Assembly: GCA_037043235.1 (NCBI GenBank)
Contig: JAWRVZ010000025.1
Coordinates: forward strand, 922,001-986,000
Origin: Rhodeus uyekii
Taxonomy: Eukaryota > Chordata > Actinopteri > Cypriniformes > Acheilognathidae
Length of the DNA stretch: 64,000 nucleotides
Direction: 5' to 3'
Every line of letters begins with the position of its first letter. Positions within the stretch are counted from its first letter, which is position 1. Positions 48,379 to 58,979 of the stretch are shown in pieces. The notes below the pieces were generated by a model, which ran no database searches, had not been told where the DNA came from, and worked only from the letters and a program-made list of their open reading frames with translations. A program made the translations under genes and the position numbers.

Positions 48379-50414
48379 GGGCGGGGGTGAAGAACACAAC
48401 CCTCCGCCTGGGACAGAAGATCCCCCCTGACCGGAATCTCCCAGGGGACTCCGTCTAGGAGGGATACCAGGTCCGAGAACCAGATCCTGCTGGGCCAAAA
48501 GGGGGCCACCAGCGTGAGACGGACCCTGTCCCGACGAACTTTGGCCAGAACTCCCGGGAGCAGAACAATCGGAGGAAAAGCGTACAAGTGTAGCCTCGGC
48601 CACACCTGCATCATGGCATCCCGCCCCAGCGGCGCTGGGTACGTTAAGGAGAACCATAGAGGGCAATGAGTATTTTCGACTGAGGCAAACAGGTCTACCT
48701 GTGCCTTCCCGAATCTCTTCCAAATCTGCTCCACCACCTCGGGGTGGAGCCGCCATTCCCCGGGCCTCGGCCCCTGCCTCGACAGGAAGTCTGCTCCTAT
48801 GTTCTGGACTCCAGGGATGTGGGCTGCCCTGAGGGAGAGCACCTTGCCCTGGGCCCAGAGAAGAACTTGTCTCACCAATTTGTACATTGGACGAGAGCGA
48901 AGACCTCCCTGGTGATTGATGTAAGCCACCACTGTCATGCTGTCTGTGAACACAGTGACATGATGCCCAATTAGGTCCGGGAGGAAAGCAAGTAGCGCTC
49001 TGCGGACCGCCAGTAACTCCAGCAGGTTTATGTGCCAGGACTGGTGCCGCAAGCTCCAAAGCCCTTGTGAGGAGCGGTCCCTCAGAACCGCCCCCCAACC
49101 TGTGAGGGAGGCATCCGTTGACAGAGTCACTCGTCGAGACGGAGCCCCCAACACAGGGCCTTGTGACAGGAACCAGATATTCTTCCACAGGGTCAAGGTG
49201 CGTAGGCATCGCCTCGTGACCTTGATTGTGCGAAGCGGGTTGCCCCTCGGGGAAAACCCTTTGGTCCTGAGCCACCACTGCAGAGGTCTCATGTGTAGCA
49301 GGCCGAGCGGTATAACGCTGGACGCCGCTGCCATGAGCCCCAACACTCTCTGAAAGTGTTTGACAGTGAGTAGCTGGCCTAGTTTTATGCCCTCGACAAT
49401 TGAACGAATGGAATGAATGCGCCCGGGGGATAGCCGAGCAGACATTGTTTCCGAGTCCCAAATGACTCCCAAGAAGGTGGTTCTCTGAGCAGGAGAAAGC
49501 ACACTCTTCTTGGTGTTCAACCTTAACCCCAGCTCCTTCATGTGAGCGAGCACGACATCTCGATGACGTGCTGCTGACTGAGACGATTGGGCTAATACTA
49601 GCCAATCGTCTATATAATTGAGGACACGGATGCCTTGTAACCGCAACGGAGCAAGTGCAGCGTCCACGACCTTCGTGAACGTGCGGGGTGAGAGCGATAG
49701 GCCGAACGGAAGTACACGATACTGGTACACCTTCCCCCCGAAGGCGAACCGTAGGAACTTCCGATGCTGAGGAAGGATGGAGATGTGGAAGTATGCGTCT
49801 TTTAGGTCGATTGTGACGAACCAGTCCTCGGACCTGATATGCGTCACAATCTGCCTGAGCGTCAACATTTTGAATTTTAGACGCAAGATAGTGCGATTTA
49901 GAAGACGCAAATCCAGAATGGGCCGCAACCCTCCATCCTTCTTCGGAACTATGAAGTACCGGCTGAAGAATCCGGACTGTCTGTCTGTAAGGGGCACATA
50001 CTCGATGGCCCCTTTCTCCAACAGAGAGTCTACTTCCTGTTCCATAATCAAAGCCTGCTGGGGCCCTACCGCGGACGATAGGATCCCCATAAAACGGGGT
50101 GGTGAAACCCCGAATTGAATTTTGTACCCGGAGGTTACTATGCGCAGGACCCATTGAGAGATGCCCGGCAGACGCAACCATGCGGCCTGGAACTCTACTA
50201 AGGGAATCAGTCTCTCGAGACTGATCTCTGATACGAGCAGAGACACCACAGGGCCAGGGTTTCCGGACACCGTACTGGTGGAATGCTCTAGGACCCTCCT
50301 AAGAGGGGGCAGTGCCTCCGAGACGGGCTCCCTCGGGAACCGGACACGGAGATGACCGCCTTGGTGCGGCTTGCCTCTGGCGTCAGGAACGCTTAGAGGT
50401 AGCCTTCTTGGCAT
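48303..50414 (-). CDS. DIRS reverse transcriptase / RNase H / adenine-methyltransferase-like polyprotein
   Basis: This 703-residue protein copies the element's RNA. RT spans about 125-330, with VPKKDGGLRPILDLR (156-170), catalytic Asp203 (TIDLKDAY) and the YIDD box (267-270). RNase H spans about 428-545, with acidic residues Asp434 (TDAS), Glu466, Asp491 (TDS) and Asp542 (GAD). C-terminal about 570-650 resembles the phage Dam-type adenine methyltransferase domain seen in DIRS elements: DLFAS..N (574-581), FPP (613-615) and AP.WP...WF (637-646). The usual NPP motif reads FPP, so activity is doubtful. The start Met at 50414 overlaps the gag end by 32 nt. No internal stop. Confidence 0.93.
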   Translation of the reverse strand: MPRRLPLSVPDARGKPHQGGHLRVRFPREPVSEALPPLRRVLEHSTSTVSGNPGPVVSLLVSEISLERLIPLVEFQAAWLRLPGISQWVLRIVTSGYKIQFGVSPPRFMGILSSAVGPQQALIMEQEVDSLLEKGAIEYVPLTDRQSGFFSRYFIVPKKDGGLRPILDLRLLNRTILRLKFKMLTLRQIVTHIRSEDWFVTIDLKDAYFHISILPQHRKFLRFAFGGKVYQYRVLPFGLSLSPRTFTKVVDAALAPLRLQGIRVLNYIDDWLVLAQSSQSAARHRDVVLAHMKELGLRLNTKKSVLSPAQRTTFLGVIWDSETMSARLSPGRIHSIRSIVEGIKLGQLLTVKHFQRVLGLMAAASSVIPLGLLHMRPLQWWLRTKGFSPRGNPLRTIKVTRRCLRTLTLWKNIWFLSQGPVLGAPSRRVTLSTDASLTGWGAVLRDRSSQGLWSLRHQSWHINLLELLAVRRALLAFLPDLIGHHVTVFTDSMTVVAYINHQGGLRSRPMYKLVRQVLLWAQGKVLSLRAAHIPGVQNIGADFLSRQGPRPGEWRLHPEVVEQIWKRFGKAQVDLFASVENTHCPLWFSLTYPAPLGRDAMMQVWPRLHLYAFPPIVLLPGVLAKVRRDRVRLTLVAPFWPSRIWFSDLVSLLDGVPWEIPVRGDLLSQAEGCVLHPRPELLKLKVWPLRGSSSSKLVSQPRL

Positions 50415-51803
50415 TTAAGATGTTCCTCAGATCCATCCTTTTACCAGAAGGCTGGGCCCGAGAGTGTTGTCCCGACCTCCCTTTATTAGGGGGAGGTAAA
50501 CGAGATGCAACACTCTCCTTCTGTGAGGCCCTGTATGAGGAACTGTGAGCCCGTGTTTGGCTATTGGGCTCACGTGAAGGGTGGCGGGGAAGGACTTTGC
50601 TGAACGCCACCTGCTGCCGTGCAGCCTCCTGAAACTTATCGACAACGCTTTTTACGGTGTCGCCGAACAAGCCCGAAGGGGACAGAGGGGCGTCCAACAA
50701 AACGAACTTGTCCTTATCTTTTATGGCTGAAAGATTGAGCCATAAATGCCTCTCCGTAGCCACCAGAGCTGCCATGGAGCGACCGACAGAGAAGGCCGTT
50801 TCTCTAGTGGCTCGGAGAGACAAATCCATGGCCCGACGCAGCTCTGCCACTGCCTCGGGACCAATACCGCCACCTTGATCGAGGTCGCCCAGCAAATCTG
50901 CTTTGTAGGCCTGCAGCAGTGCCGTGGTGTGCAGGCACGCTGCAGCCTGACTAGAGGCAGAATATGCTTTCCCGGGGCTTTGATAGTGGATGCCGACTGG
51001 GGCACAAGGTATCCCGCAAGAGCCTCGTCCACCTTCGGCATCCCTCCGTAACCATAGGGATGAGCCCCGGTAAGAGTAGCATACATCGCACTGGACGACG
51101 TATGCACCCTATCGGAAGCTGGCTTTTTCCAAGATCTCGATACCTCAGTATGGAGATCCTGGAAGAAAGGCATTGCCCGGCGCTGGGGAGCGACGCGAGC
51201 TGGAAGGTAACGCTCATCCAACTTACTTTTCCTGGGACGAGCGTTCCTGGTCTCCGCCGGCCAATTAATATCCAGACGAGAGACTGCTCGCGTCACGACC
51301 TCGATCAGTTCCTCATACGCCGGTGAAGAGGGTGGCGAAGCCTCCTCAACCGGATCGATGCTAATCACATCCTCATCCTCAGAGCAGGATAATGATAGCA
51401 CCGAAGTCCCAGTCGGATTGGAAGAAACCGCGCCTGAAACGCGTGCTTCCAACTTCCGGCTGGAACTGGGATCAACACAGTCGAACTGCGAGACGGGCTC
51501 ACCCGCCCCGCAACCTTCCGTGAGATCCATTTGCGATCCCCAAGATTGAGAATGCCGCCGAGCCTCAGCCGCAGCGGGTCCAGAACCTTGAAGAACGCGA
51601 GTCTGGTTAGTATCCGCAAATACTGCCAGACGGGAGCGGAGAGTACGCAATGAGAACCTCTCGCAGTTCTCACAATCACCGCCCTCAAGCGCTGACCGAG
51701 CGTGCTCCGCTCCCAGACAGACAACGCACTGACTGTGTGTGTCCTTACCCGTGATGAAACGGGTACAAGGAGAAACACACGGTGTAAATGCCTGTTCCGC
51801 CAT
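50383..51803 (-). pseudogene. DIRS gag-like gene, broken by a frame change
   Basis: The likely start is the Met at 51801-51803 (MAEQAFTPC); the frame is open to 51881 but the upstream residues look non-coding. The N-terminus has CxxC/H-rich spacing (C-VVC-H-C-NC within the first about 50 residues), suggesting zinc binding. The middle is acidic and Ser-rich. The C-terminal half continues in another frame from about 50970 (KAYSASSQAAACLHTTALLQAY, then LLGDLDQGGGIGPEAVAEL) to the stop at 50383. The switch lies at the CCCGGGG run at 50971-50977. A short deletion with a non-multiple-of-three length is likely. It probably encodes the structural RNA-binding protein. Confidence 0.85.
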
Positions 51804-51889
51804 AATCACAACGCACGTAATCCAAAAGGTGGTTTGAAACTCGCAAGCACAAACTCTCTGACACACGCACGCTGAAGACACTCAAAGCT

Positions 51890-52059
51890 GTCACTTCCGG
51901 GTTCCGGTGCGCTTTTATGCTCTGTTCATGACGTCACTTCCCGCGACTTGCATTCACACGCGTAATTTTCTCATTGGTTGTACACATCTTCACGTGACTG
52001 ACGTCAAGGGTTTCCCCTAGCGTTTTCTGACGCAGCTCGAAGTTCCCATGAAAGGGAAC
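51890..52059. repeat. DIRS right inverted terminal repeat
   Basis: Inverted copy of the left ITR core (cttccgggttccggtgcgc ... cccctagcgttttctgacgcag). Its outermost about 40 bases (gctcgaagttcccatgaaagggaac) are specific to this end and are represented in the ICR. Confidence 0.93.
51912..51919 (-). promoter_or_regulatory. TATA-like box in the right ITR driving gag/RT/YR
   Basis: CATAAAAG on the minus strand about 110 bp upstream of the gag Met at 51803. Its position in the ITR and orientation fit the element's sense promoter. The left ITR holds the same box facing the opposite way. Confidence 0.5.
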
Positions 52060-54640
52060 CACTTTTTTTCAACTAGAGATCATAATTCTCACAAATCACA
52101 ATTCTGAACAAACAACTCAATAAAATAATGTAAATTATTAGTTTATTACCTATTAATTCATGCAGTCTATTTATAAATGTTTAATTGATAAGAATTAATA
52201 TTATAAAGAAAATTGGTCTGAAAGTAATGGTTCAAATGACTCACTCATAAACTCACTCACTCACTTCACTTTTTTCATTCCTGGATGAATCAGCATTTTT
52301 GAATGAATACCTTTTTACGAATGAATCAATGACAAATACATTTTTAACAATCACATGTCAATTACCTAGTAACAATGTAATTTATGTAATTGTTAATTGA
52401 AGCGCCATGTTACTTTCAAATATTTTGAATGTTTTGCGATAGACATCAGTATGAACTATAAACGTGCATCCCAGTACTTCTGTGGTAATTTGAACTATTA
52501 AAAAAAAAAATGGGATGCTGTTTTATACCTAAACATGACATCTTCACTCTCTGGGTCACTGGTAGAGCAAACAAAGATTTGAATGTTCCTGTGTGATTTT
52601 GTCAAATATTTGATAGACACAGGTTGATAGATGATAGACACAGGTAAGATCCCATGAGTGTTTGAATTGAGTTTGCGATCTTTTAAAGATGAATGGTTTT
52701 GGTTTAATTTGCATTTTACTCACCACACTTACATATACATGCATGAACATGTATACACACACAGTACTGTATGAAAGCAGACAAGAGTCGGGTGAGATAG
52801 CAGTGGCCCAGATACCAAGTAACACAATGAACATGGTTCATCTCTAAACCCTCCTCCTTTTCATTATATTTCTCTCTCTCCCTCCCTTCTTCCCTCCCTC
52901 CAGGTTTTGGGATAGAGCTCACATGAGAGGTGACACACTTTGAAGATAAATATAGAAAAGAGGTGCAATCCTTACACACAAATGCATACAAGTCCAAGAC
53001 ACCACAACACACACCATGTCACTCCAGATTCAGAATGCACACGTTCGTCCCAGCATTGGGGATTGTCACTGCTCTCCTACTGAAACGGAACGAGATCATC
53101 ATAGAGTCTCCATGACAAAGACAATGGCAGCTAAGCTGCCTGACAATGGCACTGGATTGGACCTGTTGTCTGACTGAGCCCCCATTGGGCCACCTAAGAA
53201 TGGGATTCATCCAGCATTACATTGCAGAACAAAGAGCAATCAACACAAAGAAAGATGGCAGTTCTGCGGGAGAAAATCCCACCTTCCCTCTACAGGAACC
53301 CAGAGACCGCATACTGTTAGAGGGTTTTTAATACTATAACATGAAATTCACCACATTTCTTGCATCTTAAGTTGGAAGCATCTTTAAGGACCTATTTTGC
53401 TTTTTTAAACCTCAATCTGTTAACAAGTTTGATATTTTACTTAGCTGATAAGTCGCATTTAACTAGATCTTGCAACATCTAGTTAACTGACAGATTTTTA
53501 GGTTTAAAGTTAAGTTTTTTGATGAAATTGCATGAAAGACTACTAATCTTGGTAACTCATCATCAAAAACTGCTGAAAATTATCAACCAATGAGTAATGT
53601 TTTGCAATATATAATGTTAATTTCCAGAAATAATGAATTTGGGTCAGGTTTGACCCAGAAGAGATTGTTAGCAGATCAAGACATTCAAGACAAGACATTT
53701 TTCAGTTCCAGTACACCTTATGCTTTTGGGTCTTTTCTGACCTGGATAACATGTTACATCTATGAATTGGATTTGTGTGAAAAAAAAAGAAATATAAAGT
53801 AATTTTCACATACACTTTTGAGACCGACTTCTTTGAAGTGTCTTTTTTCATTAAAATAACTGTAGAATTTCCAGCTATTATTCCAGCAATATTCTTTGTA
53901 AATAAATTTAATATTGGATGATTAAAAACATGTGTGAAATATAGCTGAAAGCTAAAATCTGAAATATTGAGGCCAAGAGAAACAGAAAAGTTTGTTATAG
54001 TTGAGGCCTAGGGAAATATTTATAAAATGCCACAGATACCCTACTTTTAATCTGTCAACGCACTTGGAATTATCTGTAAATTATTTTAAATTGTATAAAT
54101 GACAGGAAATTAGTGGGCTGGATTTACAGTATATCATACTGGATAACCATTGGGATGCAAAGTGTAAATATAATCCAGATCGATATGAAACATGTTTATG
54201 CCAGGTTTAAAGTCGACCTTTGTGAGGGAGTGTATGCACTTTACTCTTAAACAAATGCTTAAGATGTTGTGTTGCCTTTGGATTTTACAAATCTGTTTGG
54301 CAACAGATTTAGTATTAAATGCATTCTACAGCTTGATTTATGCCACCTGTCCTTGAAGTTGATCTTCTATCCATTTACAGTAGGACTATTTTGTAAATAG
54401 AAGACCAAACACATCAGCAAAATTCCTTACACAACATGAAGGTTTGGACTCATCAGTGTGAAGGTCATTCTTGCTAGTTTATTTTCAAATCCCAGCATAG
54501 ACATTCTGTATGTGCACAGAGAGCCGAAAAGGTTTACGAACTCTCTGTTCAAACACTGTCCTTGAACTGGTTTTCATGTGTGCTGACCCATTACTCTAGG
54601 CCATAAGTTGTTATGGAGTTAAGCCAGTGTTTGTCTGTGT
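52060..54640. other. Non-coding stretch, nothing recognised
   Basis: AT-rich with GTTTAATTGATA-type words. The 53000-53330 part has more balanced composition and short frames on both strands, but no recognisable domain or splice structure. Confidence 0.4.
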
Positions 54641-54641
54641 A

Positions 54642-54645
<4 letters not shown>

Positions 54646-54684
<39 letters not shown>
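54646..54684. repeat. (TG)19-20 microsatellite
   Basis: Direct TG run. Confidence 0.96.
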
Positions 54685-54685
<1 letters not shown>

Positions 54686-54689
54686 ATTA

Positions 54690-57164
54690 TTGTGAGTGTG
54701 CGTTTGTACTCTTCGGCCAAACTCTCTCAGAAGCTATTGTTTTGGCTCAGGATCCGAGCTAAACCCACTGCCACAGGGGACAGTATGTGTATGCGTCGTT
54801 GAATGACAAGAAGCACAATCTGAAGCACAGAAGAACAGCACAAATTTGTATATTTGAATAATATGTTCATACTATACTCTATCAGACTTAATTTCTTCTG
54901 GACAAATTTGCTATTGTTCCAGTCACTTGACTTGAGATATTTCAAAAGGTTACCAATACACTTATTGTAAGGTGGCCTTGTTACAAGTTTTTCAAAATGA
55001 ATGAATTTAAAAACCATTTTTGCGTAATCTTGCAGTGAGAATGTGCTAGGATTGGTCAGTGCAATATGATTTATCTAATTCGCATAAGTAGATCCACTTA
55101 TTTGTGGATTTGTCTGCACGTCTTGATTCTACAACTTTATCAAAGTCCACAAATGCGTGATGTGATCTACAAACGCACAAGAATCAATTCACAAATTAAT
55201 GCTGTACTTGTGACATAAAATATATTTTTTGAAAATCGAATTTTATTTATTTGTGAATTTTATGAGTTCAACATTTATTTGTGAATCTCAATTTATTTAT
55301 CAGAAATGATGCAACAATTCTAACCCAACATGTAGGAGGGAAAAAATAAGAAAATTATAATAATTTAATGTGGTGCAGCTCCCAATAAAAATTATATGTA
55401 AAAAAAATAATGTCATAATATGTGTCATAAACATAATTTTTACATATGTTGAAGTATGAAAAATATATTTTAAACTTAAAAACGTAAATGAATTCTAAGA
55501 AGATTATGTTATGTTATGAATTCTAAGAAGATTCTAAGAAGTGTTATGTTATATTATTAATTTAAGTTATTTATATTATCTTGAAAAATAAAAAGGTTTT
55601 CAAAACCTTAATATGAACCATAAGATATAATATTTTGTAGCTTTTCTCAGCTACTGTATATAATCTATTTAAATGTGACAGCAACATAACAGGCTCAAGT
55701 TACTGCAGCTATTCCCTGAAGAAATCTATTGCTAATATTAATAGCCTACTGCCCCTTTAGCACTAATTCACATCAATTACCTCCAAATCAGGTAGACAGC
55801 AGGATAGCTATGAGTTTTAATCCACCGCAGAGCGCTTCCTGTGATCCAAGGACAGTTTTTAGTCAGAGACGCCCCCAATTACACAGCACCTCAGAGCTAA
55901 CAGACAGTCAGCGCACTTATCAAACATGGCATCTCTGCGTGCTAAGCATATTTCACTGATCCAGATTGACTCATTCTAATTCATAAAACTCCCACTCTGT
56001 TTGCCTTAATTTGACATGACAGGGACAGGGAGAAGTTTTAGGGAGAAGCAGTATGGGTGGTTTTGGGAATGCCTACTGTTATGAGCGATCAATGTCCTTA
56101 ATGAGGATGGAAACCATGAGGGAAACATTACCAATTGTTTTTCAAGCAAGCAGACCTGTATTTATCATTTATATTTATTTATTTGTTATATTAAGCGGCA
56201 CTGCAATATGTGGTCTTTACTATGGTTTTTGGATAGGCATATTATAAATGAAGATGATTTAACTGTGTTATATGATGTTTATACATACACAATTCTGTGA
56301 CAAGGAGCAAACACAAATGACAAATTAGTTTGTACTCTTAAAAGGGTTTAATTTAAAATACTATATATGTTGTTATTTAAAAAAAAAAAATTGGGGGGGG
56401 GGGGGGGGTTATACATACCATGTTTATAACTCAACCCTTCAACATTAGCACCATCACTGTAAAATAACAGTCAACAATGCATTTGAAAAAGAGGATTTAA
56501 AAGAGGATTTTGCTCAGTCATGAAGTCAAGAAACAGTACTTTAAGATTCAGATTAGTTGCACACATTAGTAATGTCCAACATATAATTGTGTCGTGACAG
56601 CTTCCTGTTTATTGAAACAAAAATGTAAACCACAAATGGCAAACCACAGTTTCCATAAAACAGCATATTAAGTGCAGGATCATGTTGTGTTTGTCAAGGC
56701 CTCAGCATGCTGAAGAGTGTACTTGAACAGAGACTCAGCAGGGCTGCTGCATCTTCCTCTCATGAAGTGAACTAAAATGAAACAGCACAACTTTCAGCCC
56801 AGCAGGTTTAAAAAAGTCTAAATGAATAATGAATAACTGTCGTTCTGGAGGTGTGTTTGACATTTCAGTAATAAAGCTTTACAGCAGGAGAAATACAGTA
56901 GAGAAGCTCTTTGCACTGCGCTTACAAGGCGTGAATATTGCAGTTACATTGCGAGTCTGGGTTTTCATGTTTTATACTGGTTCATAACCCTTATTTTAGG
57001 TGTGGGACAAAATAGCAGTTGATATAAAACAGAATTTAAATGTCTGATAAAACTTTATAAAATAGTGACATTAGTGCCATATTGGTATGGGCAACCAAGC
57101 TCAATGTGAAAAAAATAAAACTATATTAAATAAATAAATAAATTACAAAACCCTCCATAAATAT
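54690..57164. other. Non-coding stretch, one repeat-like segment
   Basis: 55085-55310 repeatedly uses 'atttgtgaat/ttcacaaat' and 'aagtccacaaatgcgtgat' words in both orientations, as in a decayed MITE. 55495-55545 has a small tandem duplication of 'gaattctaagaagatt'. No gene recognised. Confidence 0.4.
56379..56408. repeat. A12-TT-G16 bipartite homopolymer
   Basis: Twelve A, two T, sixteen G. Third tract in the window that joins an A/T run to a long G run. Confidence 0.9.
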
Positions 57165-57329
57165 GTATTTGTCACAGTTCTGTCGTGTCTCCACCCTCTT
57201 CCTGTTTCTTTGCATGTTTTTCACAGTGTCATTACCTTTACCTATGTCGTAATCAGTTACCTCGTCATCTGTGTCCCATCATACCTTGTGTATATATTCC
57301 CTCATGTTTCCTCACTATGGAGTTGGTTG

Positions 57330-57790
57330 GGAAGTTGCACACCAATTATCCTTTAAGCTGTCCTAACAGTCTTCGTATGTCTGATTTGCTAATTGAGTCA
57401 AAGCAGACAGTTATAGAAATGGACAGAACTGACTCAATAACAGCGGAGTAAAACTGTCATCTGCTTCTATGGCAAGCTGAACTTTTTGAGTTGAGAAAGA
57501 AACTCTTTTTGGAGTCAATGTGATTGTCCCACGTTAGGTTCTGAGAGAAGGTGGTGCCCAGGAATCTGAATGACTGATGCTGATTGGGAGCAGTGCATTG
57601 GCCTTTCTCCTATAGTCCACAATTATCTCCACAGCTTTGAGAGTCTTCAGCTCCATGTTGTTGAAACTGCAACAGATAGCCAGCTGCTTAACCTTTTGTC
57701 TTTAAGTAGACTCATCACCGTCTTGGATAAAGTCAATGACTGAGGTGTCACCTGCAAACTTCAGGTCAAACTTAATTTTGTAATTGTATG
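57330..57790 (-). pseudogene. LINE reverse transcriptase fragment, minus strand
   Basis: Minus-strand translation gives LKFAGDTSVIDFIQDGDES, with FAGD (57747-57758) in place of the F/YADD catalytic box, then NNMELKTLKAVEIIVDYRRKA and, after a frame change, FYSAVIESVLSISITVCFDS. This is the RT core and following region of a teleost non-LTR element of the type that reads FADDT...NNLELN..KT.E..VDFRR. Stops and frameshifts make it dead. The 57165-57320 stretch to its left is the probable 3' side of the same or another retroelement. Confidence 0.78.
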
Positions 57791-58682
57791 TAGTGGTGTC
57801 AAAATTTGCGCTCGTAGTTGCAGTAATTACGCAATTTCAACTTATGAAACACATTCTTGTACTTGTAGAGCTTGTATTTACAAATTGTCATCTGGTATTT
57901 TTCTGAAAGCTTTTCTTTCTAACATGTGACCACTGCACCACCTGACCATTGCAAATTAATTTAGGCATTGATAGTGCTGCTATAGAAAAGGATAATTCAC
58001 TAAGTAGAAGCAGAACGTCACATGCTGTCATCTAAAAATAATGGTATTTCCGACATGGTGTGAAAGCAGCACGCTTGACAAAGACGTCACACACTGAGAT
58101 CAAAACAAGACAATGTTAGATGGCTAATTGATAAGTGTGCTCACAACCACCTGAACAGTCGTGGGAATTAAAAGTTACAATAGATATCCCTAAATGTAAT
58201 TTGTCAAAATGATAGACGGCCTTCAGATTTTAGACAGAAAATTTTTGCTTAATGAGACCACTCCTCGAGAGAGAGACCCTAAAATCGAAAACAACAAATC
58301 AAAACAACAGCAATACATCCATACATCCACAATTTTCTGCAGTACAAATGGACTTTATCTTTGACAGTTTAAACAGAATTAGAGGAGACCCACATCTACA
58401 TCTAAACAAAAAGACTCACATGTTGAACCCACGCCAATAGATACAAAGTAGGACACATCCATCCTCCATTCTCTCTCTCTCTCTTTCCTTCAGTCCATAC
58501 GTTCTTTTTTTTCATGTGCAATAGCTATTGATCAAGGATCCAGAGGAACTACATCCTGACCTGTACTTTGATCATGACTGGTGAAAGTGAACATGTGTGA
58601 GAAAGACGAAGAGAATGTTCATGGGAGATTCAGAATAGGAGGATAAGGGAAAGTTAGGGAAGCCATCACAACAGGAAGAGAA

Positions 58683-58685
<3 letters not shown>
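57791..58685. other. Non-coding stretch, nothing recognised
   Basis: AT-rich. A 62-codon frame at 58252-58440 has no domain. Confidence 0.4.

Positions 58686-58759
<74 letters not shown>
58686..58759. repeat. (GA)37 microsatellite
   Basis: Perfect GA run. It gives the Ser-Leu repeat of the overlapping minus-strand frame. Confidence 0.97.
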
Positions 58760-58764
<5 letters not shown>

Positions 58765-58979
58765 CATTCTGCATCACTGAGCTTCAGACTGGCTCTTTGA
58801 AGTTGTGGTTTGAAGATGTGAGAAGATGAGAGCGAGAAGATGCTGGCTTTGCATATGTACAAATGATTGGACCAAAAGCTTACTCAAACATTAAGAAAAA
58901 CTAAAAGAGATGTGTGAGAAAAAAAATTGATGCAGAATTACAGTATATCTCAGCACTCTCTATTGCTGAATGAATGAAC

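Larger units (their letters stand above)
46928..52059 (-). mobile_element. Near-complete DIRS-type tyrosine-recombinase retrotransposon
   Basis: All hallmarks of a DIRS element are present on the minus strand: inverted terminal repeats, an internal complementary region near the 3' end of the genes, and overlapping gag, RT/RNase H/methyltransferase-like and tyrosine recombinase regions. Both outer ends are AAC on the plus strand (46928-46930 and 52057-52059), and the internal region carries GTT at 47231-47233, as expected for the trinucleotide shared between termini and circle junction. No other target duplication is expected in this family. Base composition is clearly more GC-rich than the flanks. 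Apart from the gag frame change it looks young. The other DIRS pieces in the window belong to related but different subfamilies. Confidence 0.95.

Noticed and set aside
50721..50895. Separate 170-codon gene downstream of gag
   Set aside because: It is the C-terminal part of the same gag gene in a shifted frame.
47885..51549. Plus-strand open frames across the DIRS element
   Set aside because: Antisense shadows of the minus-strand gag, RT and recombinase genes.
58572..58862. Ser-Leu repeat protein on the minus strand
   Set aside because: Translation of the (GA)37 microsatellite.
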